Below, piece after piece: positions 10,537 to 22,612 of a stretch of DNA of 64,000 nucleotides. The position numbers were made by a program, and so were the translations under genes. The stretch is from Ciborinia camelliae. Lineage: Eukaryota > Ascomycota > Leotiomycetes > Helotiales > Sclerotiniaceae. The stretch lies in contig JANPYM010000006.1 of the NCBI GenBank assembly GCA_025890175.1, forward strand, positions 2,450,073 to 2,514,072, read 5' to 3'. Each line of letters opens with the position of its first letter. Position 1 is the first letter of the stretch. The notes under the pieces were generated by a model, which was given only the letters and a program-made list of their open reading frames with translations, had not been told where the DNA came from and made no database searches.

Positions 10537-12361
10537 GATTGGCGGCCTCGGTAAGATGTGAGGGTTCGTAGAAGTGGGCAATATCTGCAGACGATCCGAC
10601 GGAAATTTCGCTGAAGTTACCTAGGGACCGTTACTAGGTATTGGTATTTCGTCGTACTGTAAGCGATCCTAATAATACCTTCTTGTGGGGCAATTCCTCT
10701 TAGGTTCCGACTGTCAATCTAAGTCGGGAATCCGAAGTAATGGGTGGATGATTGAAACTTCTGCGGATCGTATCAGATGGATGAATTTGATCGATCAACT
10801 GTTGGATTGATTACCTCCCTAGTAATTATAAAGGTGAAGAAAAAGTACCAAAAGAATTTAATTAGAAGATTCTTATCTTTGGTTAAGATTCAAGTATACG
10901 GAGAGGAAGAGGAAATGAAATTAAAATCAGGAAGAGGAGGTAAGTCAAAGGGGGGGAGGGGATTATATTATTATTATACACCGTATATATTTATTTACTC
11001 GGTCTTTATGAGGTATTGAGAGTTACCGCTATGATTGATTACCTATATTCGGATGGAATGGGAAATTTTAACTTTCAACTTTCATAACTTCGGGAATCCA
11101 AAGTTCCGATCCGTTCCCGTGTGCGGGTTGAGGTTAGCCCAGGGAGGTTAGCTCAGGTAGATATCTAACGAACCTTATTATTATGAGTGAGGTGATGACT
11201 CGTTTCGGCCAGGTTAATATAATTATGGCATCTTGATTGGTCAAGAACCGATTTAAGGTTCAAATCGATTCGTTTTCGTTCGTTCGTTCGTTCGTACGTA
11301 CGTACTACCCAGGTCGTATATCGTATATCGCATACTACCTAACCTTGGAAGCTTGAGGTTCTTGTCAAAAGCTTAATCCGAGTTTAGTTACTTGGTAGTT
11401 CGATCGAGTGCGAGGCTCTCAGTAAATCTGAGTAATAAAGAAGTGTGTAAGATGCTGTGATTCATATTACATACATACATTACAGTGGTATGTATACCTA
11501 TTATATTCGGTTGATAATAACACGATGACTATTTGGACATCCAATGCAATATCATCCGTCGTATCCCAGTTACAAATCGCTACCTATTCTATTGCTATCA
11601 TCTCCATTTTCCAATTCCTCATTCAATAATCGACCCTTCGAATTTCCAACTTCCAAATCGCCACCCGTGCCCGTTTCCTCCATCCATCTCCATCTCCGTC
11701 AATCATATATCCGTTGCGCTGTTCCCAATCGGATTTCCACCCAGGGAAATTTAAATTTTCCGGTATCAAGTAGGTTAGGTTAGGTTAGGTTGTCAACGCA
11801 ACGCAATCCATTCATTCCTCAAGAGGGGGCTTTTTCTTTGCAGTCTTCGGTCATGATACAAACATTCAACACGATTTTAAACCTCGTCGGAAAATACACA
11901 TCAGTTTTTTCTCATGCGAATCGCATCGGTATGACTCAAATTGTAAAAAATTTATACTTCGACCGACAATTGGACAGCGAGTTGGCCCTTCGCATCATCA
12001 TGTCATACTGACGTAAATTTCGTATCGTCATACTGGTGTCGCATTTACTCATCCTGCGGTACCTACGCCGAATAGAATCGTATTCAGCATTTCCAGCGCG
12101 CAACCACTACCTACCTAGGTAATCATCACTCTCCTCATCTCATAGGATTCAGCTCAAATCAAATCCAATATCTACCTACCGGTAACCTAATCTATTAACC
12201 TAATCTATTAACCTAATCTATTAATCGTACAGATTATTAGTACCAGATTACCAAATCCCAACTTTAACCTTGGAACTTCCAATAACTTCGTAGCGACTTT
12301 CCTTTCCCGAACCCCCCCCAAAAAAAGCCAGCGCCCCTGTCTCATTTCTCCACTCCTAAAT
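10537..12361. other. Intergenic region upstream of the ABC transporter
   Basis: Contains (CGTT)n/(CGTA)n at about 11270-11305, four TAGGT units at 11771-11790, ACCTAAT repeats near 12185-12220 and TACCTAGGTA-type palindromes. I see no convincing gene; short frames here lack coding character. Confidence 0.6.
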
Positions 12362-12369
12362 AAATCGGT
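12362..12369. repeat. 8-bp target-site duplication, left copy
   Basis: AAATCGGT directly before the element end CACCCATCTC. It is identical to the copy at 14594-14601. Confidence 0.85.
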
Positions 12370-12671
12370 CACCCATCTCACACCCGAATCGATCCTAATT
12401 AGGGTCTTCGAAATTATGTTTGAAATATTCTTTTTAGGGTCAAAATACAAATTGAAAATATCTTTGTATTATATTTAATTTTATCTTATATTTTTAGTTT
12501 AATATAACTTTATATTGGAATATATTTAATTAATAAATTTTATATTAATTGATAAAGCTTTTTAAAAGTTTTTAATTAATATAATTTTTATTATAATTAA
12601 AGCTAGTATTTAGATTCTATATTAAATTAAAATGATTATATAGATTATAAGATCATAGAGATATATATTTA

Positions 12672-12740
12672 TATAAGTATACGAACTTATATAAGCATAT
12701 AACTTATATAAGTATATGAACTTATATAAGCATATGTGTC
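12672..12740. repeat. Subterminal TATATAAG palindrome cluster, left arm
   Basis: Repeated CTTATATAAG and GTATACGAAC-type units; a mirrored cluster is at about 14240-14310. Could be old transposase-binding repeats. Confidence 0.5.
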
Positions 12741-13730
12741 TATAAGTGAAACCTTATTTTCTTTTATTGTATATTTAATAAAGCTATTTTTCATTTTGTT
12801 ATTATTTGCCGCCTAACCTTATCTAATATTTATTTATTATTAATTCGATTTAAATATTTAGATTTAATATCAATTATTAATAAAATATATTAAATAAAAA
12901 ACAAATATACTATTTTATAAATATTTTAAAGAATTTTTGAATAATACTGTTTTTAAAATTTTAAATTAAAATTTATAAAAATTATTTCAAATTATAATTT
13001 TTATTATAGTTTTTAATACTCACCGAAAACTTTTTAAAGATTTTTATATAAATTTTATTAATTAAATTATAATTCAAATTATTATAATTAAAAAAAAATA
13101 TTAAAATCTTTAAAATTATAATATATTTTTAAAATTTGAATAATATAAATTTTAAATAAAAATAATAAAATTTGAATAAACTATTAGTTTTTTAAAAAAT
13201 AAGTTTAAATTTCAAAATTATATATATAAATTAATATATATTATTTTAAAAAATTAATATTTTTCCTATATTTATAAAAATCCAATAATTATATATATTT
13301 AAAAAAAATTTAAATTTGATCGAATAATTAAAAAGTTATTATATATTTTCATTTTATAAATTTTAAAATATAATAATTATATTCAAATTATAAAATGAAA
13401 TATAAGTTTTTTTAAAATAAATTTTTAAAAATAATATATAAATTTTTTATTATTATTTAGAATTTTAGAATTTGAATAATATATTTATTTTTATAAAATC
13501 TCAATTTTTCAATTTAATATAATTATTTTAATATTAAAAAAATTAATATTTATTTTTATTTTTAATTATTTATAAATAAATTTTATAATATTTTTAAAAT
13601 TTTATTTTAATTAATATTTAAAAATAATATATTTTATAATATAATATATTTATATATTAAAATTATAATCTATAACTTTTTTAAATTTAATATATAATAT
13701 TAAATTTAAATTATTAAAATTATTTTAAAA

Positions 13731-14195
13731 TATTATGTTGTTAATGACATAATATTTTAAAAATTATAATTATACTTTTATTATATTAATATATTAAAAT
13801 CAATATAAAATCTTCAAATTTTTTATAAAATATACAAAATTAGGATTAAATTATAAAATATAATTAAAATTTTCAATTAATATATTTTTTATTAAATTTG
13901 AATAAAAAACTAGCGATCTATATTAATTATAAAATTTTAAAATTCTACATCGCCAACGTTATAATATTTTAAAAAAATATTTTAAAAATTTAAAATATTA
14001 TGTTGCTAATACTATAATATTTTGAAAATTTTATTATACTAATATACTAAAATTAATATAAAACCTTCAAATCTTTTATAAAATATATAAAATTGATACT
14101 AAAATATAAAATACAATTAAAACTTTCAATTGATATATTTTTTATTAAATTTAAATAAAACACTAGCAATCTATATCAATTATAAAATTTTAAAA
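13731..14195. repeat. Two direct repeats (~200 bp, period 265 bp) inside the AT-rich element
   Basis: The block starting TATTATGTTG at 13731 recurs at 13996. It continues in parallel through a CTAGC(G/A)ATCTAT(A)T motif near 13910 and 14163. The first block also begins with a hairpin around GTTGTTAATGAC (AATATTATG/CATAATATT). Confidence 0.6.
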
Positions 14196-14593
14196 AAATA
14201 ATAGTATTAAAGCCTTTTGGCACATATATTATAAATACATATACTTATATAAATTCGTACACTTATATAAACATATTACTTATATAAGTTCGTATACTTA
14301 TATAAATATATATTATACAATTCTATAACCTATATAATTATTTTAATTTAATATTAAATATAAACACTAACTTTAATTATAATATAAATTATATTAATCA
14401 AAAGCTTTTGAAAAGCTTTATCGATTGATATAAAATTTATATATTAAATATATTCTAGTGTAAAACTATATTAAACTAAATATAAAATGTAAATTATACA
14501 AAGGTTTTCAATTTACATTTTAACCCTAAAAAAAGTATTTCAAATATAGTTCGGAAGATCTTAATTAGGGTTGATTCGGGTGCGAGATGGGTG

Positions 14594-14601
14594 AAATCGG
14601 T
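14594..14601. repeat. 8-bp target-site duplication, right copy
   Basis: AAATCGGT directly after GAGATGGGTG; matches 12362-12369. Confidence 0.85.
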
Positions 14602-15706
14602 CTGGTCTGATCATAATTGATCAGCTATCTAGGTAGCTAGCTCATCGTGCCGTGCCATCGGGGTTCGGGCGATGTCCAGGCCGAGTCGCTTTCGGGAACT
14701 AATGCGATTGGTCGACTATTTTACCGCCTCGATCGAAGTTATGCTGGTTTGCATAAAATAAAATTCTAAGGTGGGTTACGTACTACTGTAGAGTGCATAT
14801 GAGTAATATTTGTAAGTGAACGGGATATATTTTTGAAACATCTACGGAGTATATTCCCGAGGTCCTTCTAGAACTTTATCTACCTAGCTTTAATAGTAAG
14901 TTAGGCCAGTGGAAGACCCCCTATATCTGTAATAATCACCTCGGACCTCCTGTGAAAGTCCAGATGCTTGTGCTAATCATCTTCAAACGTTTGTTATGTA
15001 TGCACAAAACTCCGAGATTGGAGATCTCTCTTTGCTTAAAAGAGTGATTTGATTTGATTTGATTTGTTATGCAAAGAAAGATCTCTTTTCACTTAAAAGA
15101 GTGATTTGATTTGATTTAATTTGATATTGAAAAAGATAACTAAACATTAACCATTATACCTCTTACATTTGAGATATATTAACCAGCCTTTCTAAAGCAT
15201 TCTCGGTTGTCATGCCTAGGCCCCTGCCTAGTGAATGCCATGTAGTTCGTCACGTGATCACCCTCTATTTAGATGGTGATCTTCTGAAGAGAAGCCTTTC
15301 CTCTTCAGCATAGCTCTTTTATCATACTGCAGACTCTAGATTTCATTCCATGTGCTCTTAATGACGTGCCTGACAGTTAACTCAAGTCAGATGGAAATAA
15401 GTGGCCAGAGAATTTAAGGCGAAAGTTATTTCAATTCTGTGAATACCTGGGGCAATTTTAATCATTTGAGATCAACTGTCTGGAATATATTAGACTACTA
15501 CCTACCTTTTCTGTCTTGTTAATGGGAATAATGAATCATATCATCTCATTATTACAAAATCAATGTCTATAGTAGTGAAAATAAAATAAAATTTCAATTG
15601 CATCCGGTCATGTGATCTAGACTCTACCTCCACAACATTTCACTCGGCTAAACTCCAATCAACAAAGCTTGACTTTTTGAAGAGTACACCGCCCGGCAAA
15701 ATAGCC
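14602..15706. other. Intergenic region upstream of ARP8
   Basis: No gene seen. It holds a two-copy ~60-bp repeat at about 15018-15125 (AAGAGTGATTTGATTTGATT) and unique promoter sequence nearer the ARP8 start. Confidence 0.55.
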
Positions 15707-18240
15707 ATGGCTCAAGCACCAGAAGATGGTCGAGAAGGTCCATCTTCATCAAAATCAAATAAATCATTGCTCTCCAACACACAGTTTCCACCCATCGCGC
15801 CGTTTTTATTTTCCGGAGGCACTGGAGCTATACGTATACCAACCCCTCCCAGCTTTGCCCATCTCAAAAGATTTCGGGAATTCGAGGAATTCGAACCCAT
15901 AAAAATGGCCGGCGGAAAGAAATCTGGAAGGACGTTGATGCGAGAAGAAGGTCTGGAGCGAACAGACAATGGATTGAAGCAAACAAGCTGGCCAGAGGCC
16001 ACCCCGATCAATCAAAAGAATTATTACACGTACGTGATATGCTTTCTTGATCGTTCTCACACCTCACCTAATTTTCCACCAACCTTTTCCAGTCTCACAA
16101 TCATAACTTCCACTGACTTACAATTCGCAGAGAGTTTGGAAAGCGCGAAGATCAATTGCTTGCATCACGTCTACAAAACGAAGCCAACCAAGAGAAACTC
16201 ATACGCGATGCCAAAAATAAAGATAGAGCTCTTGCGCGCACAGGAAATGCCGACGTGCCATTACCTATGGACGAAGACGAATCAGAAGATACAGATGTTA
16301 CAGATGAACTGGCCGCCTCAAAAGTAATCGTCATCCATCCTGGAAGCCAAAATTTGCGCATTGGTTTGGCCAGCGATGCCCTCCCAAAGACGGTCATAAT
16401 GGCACTCGCAGAACGATTCCCCGTGACAGAATCTCAAGAATACGAGCCTCGACCAAAGCGCCAGAATTCTGAACTTCAACCAGAGCAGCAATTTGGAGAG
16501 GAGTGGTCGAAGAAATATACCAAACAATGTGCAGACTTGAAGGTGGACATGCGTGCAAATAGGCGCAAGGTGTTACCCAATTCGAAAGAGCTGGTTGTCA
16601 ATTACAATCGCCGTATTGAACCAGAAAAGATTCCAGAACACAATGACCCGCTTCGTATCGAATGGACGGATATTTCCAAAGGCTCAACAACGAATTTCAC
16701 GGGTCCCGATGCACAGCGCATAGCAGACAACTCTGAGCCACCATACAGACTATTTTGGCCTATGCAACATGGTTGGTTTCATGAGAATGATTACGACGTC
16801 TTCGAAGCTATGTTCGATGATTTCGAAACGATCATTGAGAAGGCCATGAGAAGAGATCTTGGTCTTAATAGAAGCAGTGAGTGGGATCAATACAGCTGTG
16901 TGATGGTGGTACCGGATCTCTACGACAAGAAGTATCTGGAGCAAATGCTGGATATGTGTCTCAGAGGCTTTGGGTTCAAACAAGTCGCATTCGTGCAAGA
17001 GAGTCATGCCGCTACCTTTGGAGCTGGCTATACCAGTGCATGTGTAGTTGATGTTGGAGCACAAAAAACATCAATTTGCTGTGTTGAGGATGGCATGTGC
17101 ATAGAGGATTCTCGAGTTAACCTCAAGTATGGAGGATATGATGTTACTGAAACATTCATCAAAATGATGCTCTATGATCATTTTCCGTATGCCGACATCA
17201 ATCTCAAACGACGTTACGACTTCCTTTTAGCGGAGGAACTAAAGATCAAATATTGCACAATGAATCAGGCCGAGATCTCGGTCCAGCTTTACAATTTTCA
17301 CCTGCGCGCACCGAATCAACCAACTCACAAGTATGGGTTCAAGACATATGATGAGGTTATTCTTGCTCCCATGGGCTTTTATGATCCTTCAATCTTTGAC
17401 AGCAGTGATAAACTGAAGGGTCGTCGCAAACACTTGGATCGATCATACAATGCTTATGACGTCGACACCCCTGATGACCCCACATCTACAGCTCAGCTTG
17501 AAATCCTGGCCGCCATCAAACCTTCTATTGCAACCAACGCAAATGGATACAACCCTAGCAGTTTCGCATCTAATGGGATGGCCGATATGTCTTTCTCTAC
17601 ACCTCAAAAAGAAAAGCCCAACCCTTTTAACCTCCTTCGAATGGACACAGACAACCCAGTACATTCTAGCGTCACCTCTGCTGCTGCCTCGCCCGCACCA
17701 GAGGGTGCGGGAACTCCTGCCCCTGCTCCATTCGTCTTTGGAGGTAACGGAACTACAGCCGGATCTCCTGGTCCCACGAACGGTATCAACGGCACGCACA
17801 CTGGCAACACACCCATCCCCCCAGCAGGTATGTTTGTCGATATTCATGCCCGCACCGCCAAAGCTCTCGCCATCGAACGTGATTCCGTTCTACCGATCTC
17901 ACCTCTAGACACCGCAATCATAACATCGATTACCCACGCGGCGAAGCATGATGATAAAAAGGCTCGTGACTTCTACGGCGGTATTATGTTAATCGGCGGA
18001 GGTGCGAAAACCCCCGGATTTGGACCGTTCCTTGAAGACAGGCTCAAGAAGAAGAGACCGGATCTGGCGGAAAAGATATTGGTGGGAACCAGTCCGAGAG
18101 AAATGGATGGTCAGGTGGTCGTTTGGAAGGGAGCAAGTGTTTTCGCTCGAATGAAGATGCACGAGAGCTGGATTGGACAAAAAGAATTTGAGATGTTGGG
18201 CGCAAGAGTATTGAGTCAAAAGATTCTTTGGCATTACTAA
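15707..18240 (+). CDS. ARP8: Actin-related protein 8, INO80 chromatin-remodelling subunit
   Basis: Exons 15707-16029 and 16131-18240 (101-bp intron, donor GTACGT, acceptor TTCGCAG) give 810 residues. The splice produces INQKNYYTEFGKREDQLLASRLQ, the conserved ARP8 N-terminal segment. The actin fold begins near residue 165 (VIVIHPGSQNLRIGLASD), with phosphate-binding-type VVDVGAQKTSICCVEDG near residue 410 and IMLIGGGAKTPGFG near 720. A Ser/Pro/Thr/Gly-rich insertion (about residues 590-680) interrupts the fold, as is usual for fungal ARP8. In the INO80 complex ARP8 sits with actin and ARP4 on the HSA domain and contacts linker DNA and histones in the nucleus. Start ATG 15707 begins MAQAPEDG. 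All expected elements are intact. Confidence 0.95.
16030..16130 (+). other. Intron of ARP8
   Basis: 101 bp, donor GTACGT, pyrimidine-rich 3' part and acceptor CGCAG; phase 2. It restores the NYYTEF reading. Confidence 0.85.
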
Positions 18241-18350
18241 GTTCTCATCTCGCCACCGTTATGGAGTCTTGGGTGGATTTACTTGGCTAAACTGAATAAA
18301 TGGAAGGCGGAAGGGGAAGGCATATAATTCTTGAATGATGAAGAAATAAT

Positions 18351-18375
18351 GGATGGATGGATGGATGGATGGATG
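18351..18375. repeat. (GGAT)n microsatellite
   Basis: About six tetranucleotide copies just after ARP8. Confidence 0.85.
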
Positions 18376-18659
18376 TACGAATGGCGTTATCAAGGCGAGC
18401 GAGCGAGCGAGCGAGCTAGGCGTTGGCATGGTATGGTATGGTATGGTGGAAAATCATTGAAATCTAACGGATGGGAGTTTTTAGAAAGATATCCTGGAGT
18501 GCAATTTGCGAGGGACCTTTTGACTTTGACTGGCTGTCTGGCTGGCTGGCTGGCATTTGATGGATAACTTATATGTGGTTGTGGTTGTGGTTGTGGTTTG
18601 GCTGGCTGGCTGGCTCCCTAGCGTGGTCGGTCGGTCGGTCTTGGTCTTGGTCATCTCTT

Positions 18660-18687
18660 GATTTGATTTGATTTGATTTGATTTGAT
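18660..18687. repeat. (GATTT)n microsatellite
   Basis: About five to six pentamer copies. Confidence 0.85.
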
Positions 18688-19195
18688 TCATTCATTTATT
18701 CGTAGCTAGCTAGCTACCTAGGTACCCTTAGGTACCCTACCCTACCCTACATGAACTAGATAGGTCCTGGATAAATAAATATCGAATCTTATGAAAGTTT
18801 CTTGTCGAATCTTATGAGAGTTTTTTGTCGAATCTTATGAGAGTTTCTTGTTGAATGTTGAATGTTGAATGTTGAATATAAAATATAAAATATAAAATGT
18901 ACAAACGAATCTTGACTTGAACTTCTGGAACTTCTCGAACTTTAGGAATTTCAGGAATTTCAGGAACTTACAAAGGGGTCTAGAATCATTATTAGGTATG
19001 TGATGGGATGGGATGGGATGGGATGGGATGGAATGGAATGGAATCTATTAATTAGTATTAGAATTACCTAGTATTAGAATTACCTAGTATTAGAATTTAG
19101 ATGGAATCTATTAATTAGTATTAGATGTAGATGCGACGAGTGTGCTAGAATGCGATGCAAGAGTGACAAGAGTGACAAGATTTCGATTCTGGGGC

Positions 19196-19296
19196 GAGGG
19201 ATGAGGGATGAGGGATGAGGGATGAGGGATGAGGGATGAGGGATGAGGGATGAGGGATGAGGGATGAGGGATGAGGGATGAGGGATGAGGGATGAG
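19196..19296. repeat. (GAGGGAT)n heptanucleotide minisatellite
   Basis: About 14 nearly perfect copies of a 7-bp unit, strongly G-rich on the plus strand. Confidence 0.9.
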
Positions 19297-19515
19297 GATG
19301 TGGGGTGGGATGTGGATGAGGATGTGGATGAGTATAGGTTGGGTTGGGTTGGGTTTATTTTTCAGGGGGGGGGGGGGGATTTGATGATTTTGATGATGGA
19401 GGAGGGAATGGAATGGAGGGAACAGAGGGAATGAAGAGCTGGGCTCGCTTTCGAATATCGAGATGCAGATAGGTACTGATTCAAATTTCTTCCTGAGTAT
19501 ATGTATATCGAAAAA

Positions 19516-19550
19516 TAGGTAGGTAGGTAGGTAGGTAGGTAGGTAGGTAG
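19516..19550. repeat. (TAGG)n microsatellite
   Basis: Eight to nine tetramer copies. Confidence 0.85.
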
Positions 19551-22060
19551 AATAAATAACCTATTGGAGTTGGCTCTTTATGTTGTCGAAAGGACCAAGG
19601 TTTGATAGAAAAGGAAGGAAGGAAGGAGGGAAGGAAGGAAGGAAGGAAGGAAAATCGTCGGGCGGGGAAATTGTGATATCTGGTATTCGTCCTTTATTTT
19701 TATTTTTAAGACTAAGGCTAAGGCTAAGGCTAAATGAATGATGGAGAAACGAATGGATTTTCTACTGAGACTGAGATGGCTTGGAATTGTTGTATTATTA
19801 TATATATATAGACATATATATATATCTTCGGGAAGCATCGCGCCTGGGCATCTGAGCATCTGAGCATGCAGGAAGGAGATTGAGATTGAGATTGAGATTT
19901 GTTATATATCTCATATATGTCTGACTCACTCACTCACTCAAAAAAAACCTCACACCCACACCCACAAATCCAACACGCATCTCATTCCCAACTGTACATT
20001 TACAGCGTGCAGCTCTCTCTATTCTCTATTCTCTATTCTTCCACATCGATACTTGATGTGGGAGAATGGGAGAATGGCCGCGAGGAATGGATAGGGATAG
20101 GGAGGAGATAGGGAGGAGATGGCGTGCAAGTTGGCTTGGATTAGTATTATTTGGTTATATATTATATTTGTATATCTATGGAGTACAAGTTTAAGTTTAA
20201 GTTTTAGGGGGAGGGGGATGGAGATGGAGATGGGGATGGAGCGGGATTTGGGATTCTTGGTATGGTATGGTATGGTACGGCCTTATTTTTATTTTTATTC
20301 TGATTTTTATTTGGATTCTTTATTTATTTATTTATTTATTTGGGGACACGGAGGTTGGCGTGGTGTGAGGATTTATTGAGAGGGTGTAAGGTATCGAATC
20401 TTGTGGATGTATGGGCGGGGAATCGATGGATTTGTTGAAAGGCTGAAAAATTGTAAAGCTTATGGGTGGGTTGTGTGGTGTATGATTCAGGAAGGAAGGT
20501 TATCGGGATCGCAAGGTAGTATAGTATGATGGGGTCGTTCTTTTATTCTTTCATACGCGTTTATGTTCGCATTTGTTGGATGGTTTATCTTCTATATAGT
20601 ATCTCTTTACATATCTCTATATCTTTAGGTTCTCCTTCTATTTCATCATTCTTTCTCGAGACGCATGGATTGACTCCCAGAAGGTTGTTGGAGATTCGTC
20701 TGCGGATGTACCGCATAGGATTTAATATATACCTATATATTGCATGATTTATTTACCGAGAAAGGAGCTAGGGGTAGGTATAGGTATGGAAATATATTAG
20801 TTGAGAGGAGATTGCAAGATTGGTGTGGATGCGACGCGGTTAAAAATCTCCGGAATGGGATTTCGGGGGGCAGGGTCATGGTTGAGGAAATCTTGGTGCC
20901 AGAGCCCGGAGTTTGAAGTAGGTAGTTACGAGGTGCAGTATGTAGGTTGTGTTATTTCGCTTTTCTTTTCTCTTCTCCTCATCCTAGGTATGATGTGGGT
21001 TGTGTATAGGTAAAGCAATCATACAATCAGAACCTTAATTCAGCGTGAACATAGGTATTAATGAATGGCAAAGAATGAAGGAAAGAAAATTTGATCGTCC
21101 TTTTTGCAGTTGCGAATAAGGAGTTAGAGATAGATGAGATTTCTGTTACTAAATGGTTGTTTGATGGCGGTCATTGAGGTTATTTGAACTGGGAAGTCTT
21201 ATTTATGATAAGGTATAATGGGCGTGTATCTACGATAGATATCTCACTATCTTAACGAGCCTCGCTATAAGTCTAGCAATTATTGCACATGTCACTGTGT
21301 AAGTTTGATGTCATTTGTATTTCAATGAGCTGATTTGATGCGAATTCGCGGGTGTTGTTTATTTAAGCTTTCGCTTAGTTCGACAATTTGGGGGGCTAGT
21401 GATAGGCTAGGTCGGCCCATGCCGCTACCAAATCTAAAGCTAACATCATTCTCCTGAACTTTATTTGTTAGTCTACTTGCTAGATAGGGGATGATATTGA
21501 GAGCTTTACTATACTATTGTAATTGCTGAGTTTATTTGCGTGGTTGATTGAATTTGCGAAGTCAATCGGTCTTTCATGTGGTCGTGTATGTTTACATAGG
21601 CAAGTCATGATGCCTCAGTGAGGTTATCGCTGCTCTTCTTCAAGGATTACATTTGATTATCTAGGTATAGAGCACTAGACAGATTTGGCTCGAAGCTTTG
21701 GTCTACTACTTCTTTCTAGCGTGAATTTAAAGACTGATTTTATACATAAACTTCGATCTCGAGAATGTCAACAAGTCTAAAAAATAGACTAAGGAATGGT
21801 TGTAGTGCTATGTTCCGGTTCTGCCTTATAGTCTTGGCAGTAAGGGTTGATTCTTAGTTCATCTGGTAGAATTGTTGAAATAAATACCATAGGTAATAGC
21901 ATTTTCATAGTAAGATTACATTAGTAATGTGTTTGCTCTGCTAGAATCTGTTCATCGAATATACGAGTATGTTATTGAAGTTGCATGTACGGGGAAAAAA
22001 CAAATAAAAATATCGGGTATCAAAAATTTTAGATCATGAGAAGAGCAGTGAAGTGTGTAT

Positions 22061-22145
22061 GGAGAGATGGCTGAGCGGAAGTTACTAAACATGGCTACTG
22101 ACAAGCCTAGAGCCGATCAACACAATTGGTTCAGTTTCTAGTCTT
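22061..22145 (+). other. tRNA-like sequence, probably pseudogene
   Basis: GGAGAGATGGCTGAGCGG matches a tRNA 5' end with A box. A GGCT-loop-AGCC hairpin has a 7-nt loop whose middle would read TGA (serine). TGGTTCAGTTTC resembles a B box. The 3' acceptor strand does not pair with the 5' end and the loop lacks T33, so a working tRNA is unlikely. Confidence 0.2.
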
Positions 22146-22612
22146 GAAATACTTGATTTTACACGAAAGAGCTAATATACTGTTATTTGAACTTGAGATA
22201 TAATGGCTAGGTTGCCGAGAGAGAATTTAGTGGTTGCTAGGAGACTAATATAAAGGGAATCTTCGCTATCGTTCTTCTCAAAAAACCTTAAATAGGTACT
22301 TATCTTCAATGATACCATTATTGATAGCAACCAACCAGAAGACCAGACGAATTTAGCGTTGTTTAAATTTTGAATGTACAATCTATCGATGTGTTCTCGT
22401 CCTTTCTTTTCCTCTCCTTTCCTCTTCCCTTCAGCGTACACACTTTTGATTATTTTGATTATTCAATTTGATTACTTACTGTCTACTCTTACTTCTTTCA
22501 TCTTTGAGCTACCAACTCATCGATATACCACTTCATACCACGCTGCTACCCTTATTTTACACTTCCTACCTACGTCGGCGTGCCGGTTTTTGTTTCAACA
22601 TCAATCAGTACA

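Larger units (their letters stand above)
12370..14593. mobile_element. AT-rich DNA transposon-like element with ~370-bp terminal inverted repeats
   Basis: The left end, from CACCCATCTCACACCCGAATC, and the reverse complement of the right end, CACCCATCTCGCACCCGAATC, stay alignable for about 370 bp (about 12370-12750 against 14225-14593). Most differences are C/T or G/A. The element is 2224 bp and flanked by a perfect 8-bp duplication (AAATCGGT). The interior is almost all A and T, with no surviving frame, as expected after RIP. Subterminal CTTATATAAG palindromes recur in both arms. An 8-bp duplication with long inverted repeats does not decide between hAT-, P- or MULE-like ancestry; the ends lack the hAT YARNG motif. 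Non-autonomous or decayed. Confidence 0.85.
18241..22612. other. Long intergenic region rich in microsatellites
   Basis: 4.4 kb without a convincing gene. Simple repeats include (GGAT)n, GAGC and GGCT runs, (GATTT)n, a 27-bp unit three times (TCGAATCTTATGAGAG, ~18783-18850), (GAGGGAT)n, (TAGG)n, (AAGG)n and (GAGATT)n. From about 20.8 kb the sequence is unique and featureless, apart from a tRNA-like stretch at 22061-22145. Confidence 0.6.

Noticed and set aside
11771..11790. Possible telomere repeat (TAGGT/TTAGG units)
   Set aside because: Only four pentamer copies, not TTAGGG, and internal; an ordinary short tandem repeat.
12450..14560. AT-rich block as mitochondrial DNA insertion
   Set aside because: No mitochondrial gene frames or tRNAs; the long inverted ends and the 8-bp duplication show a transposon.
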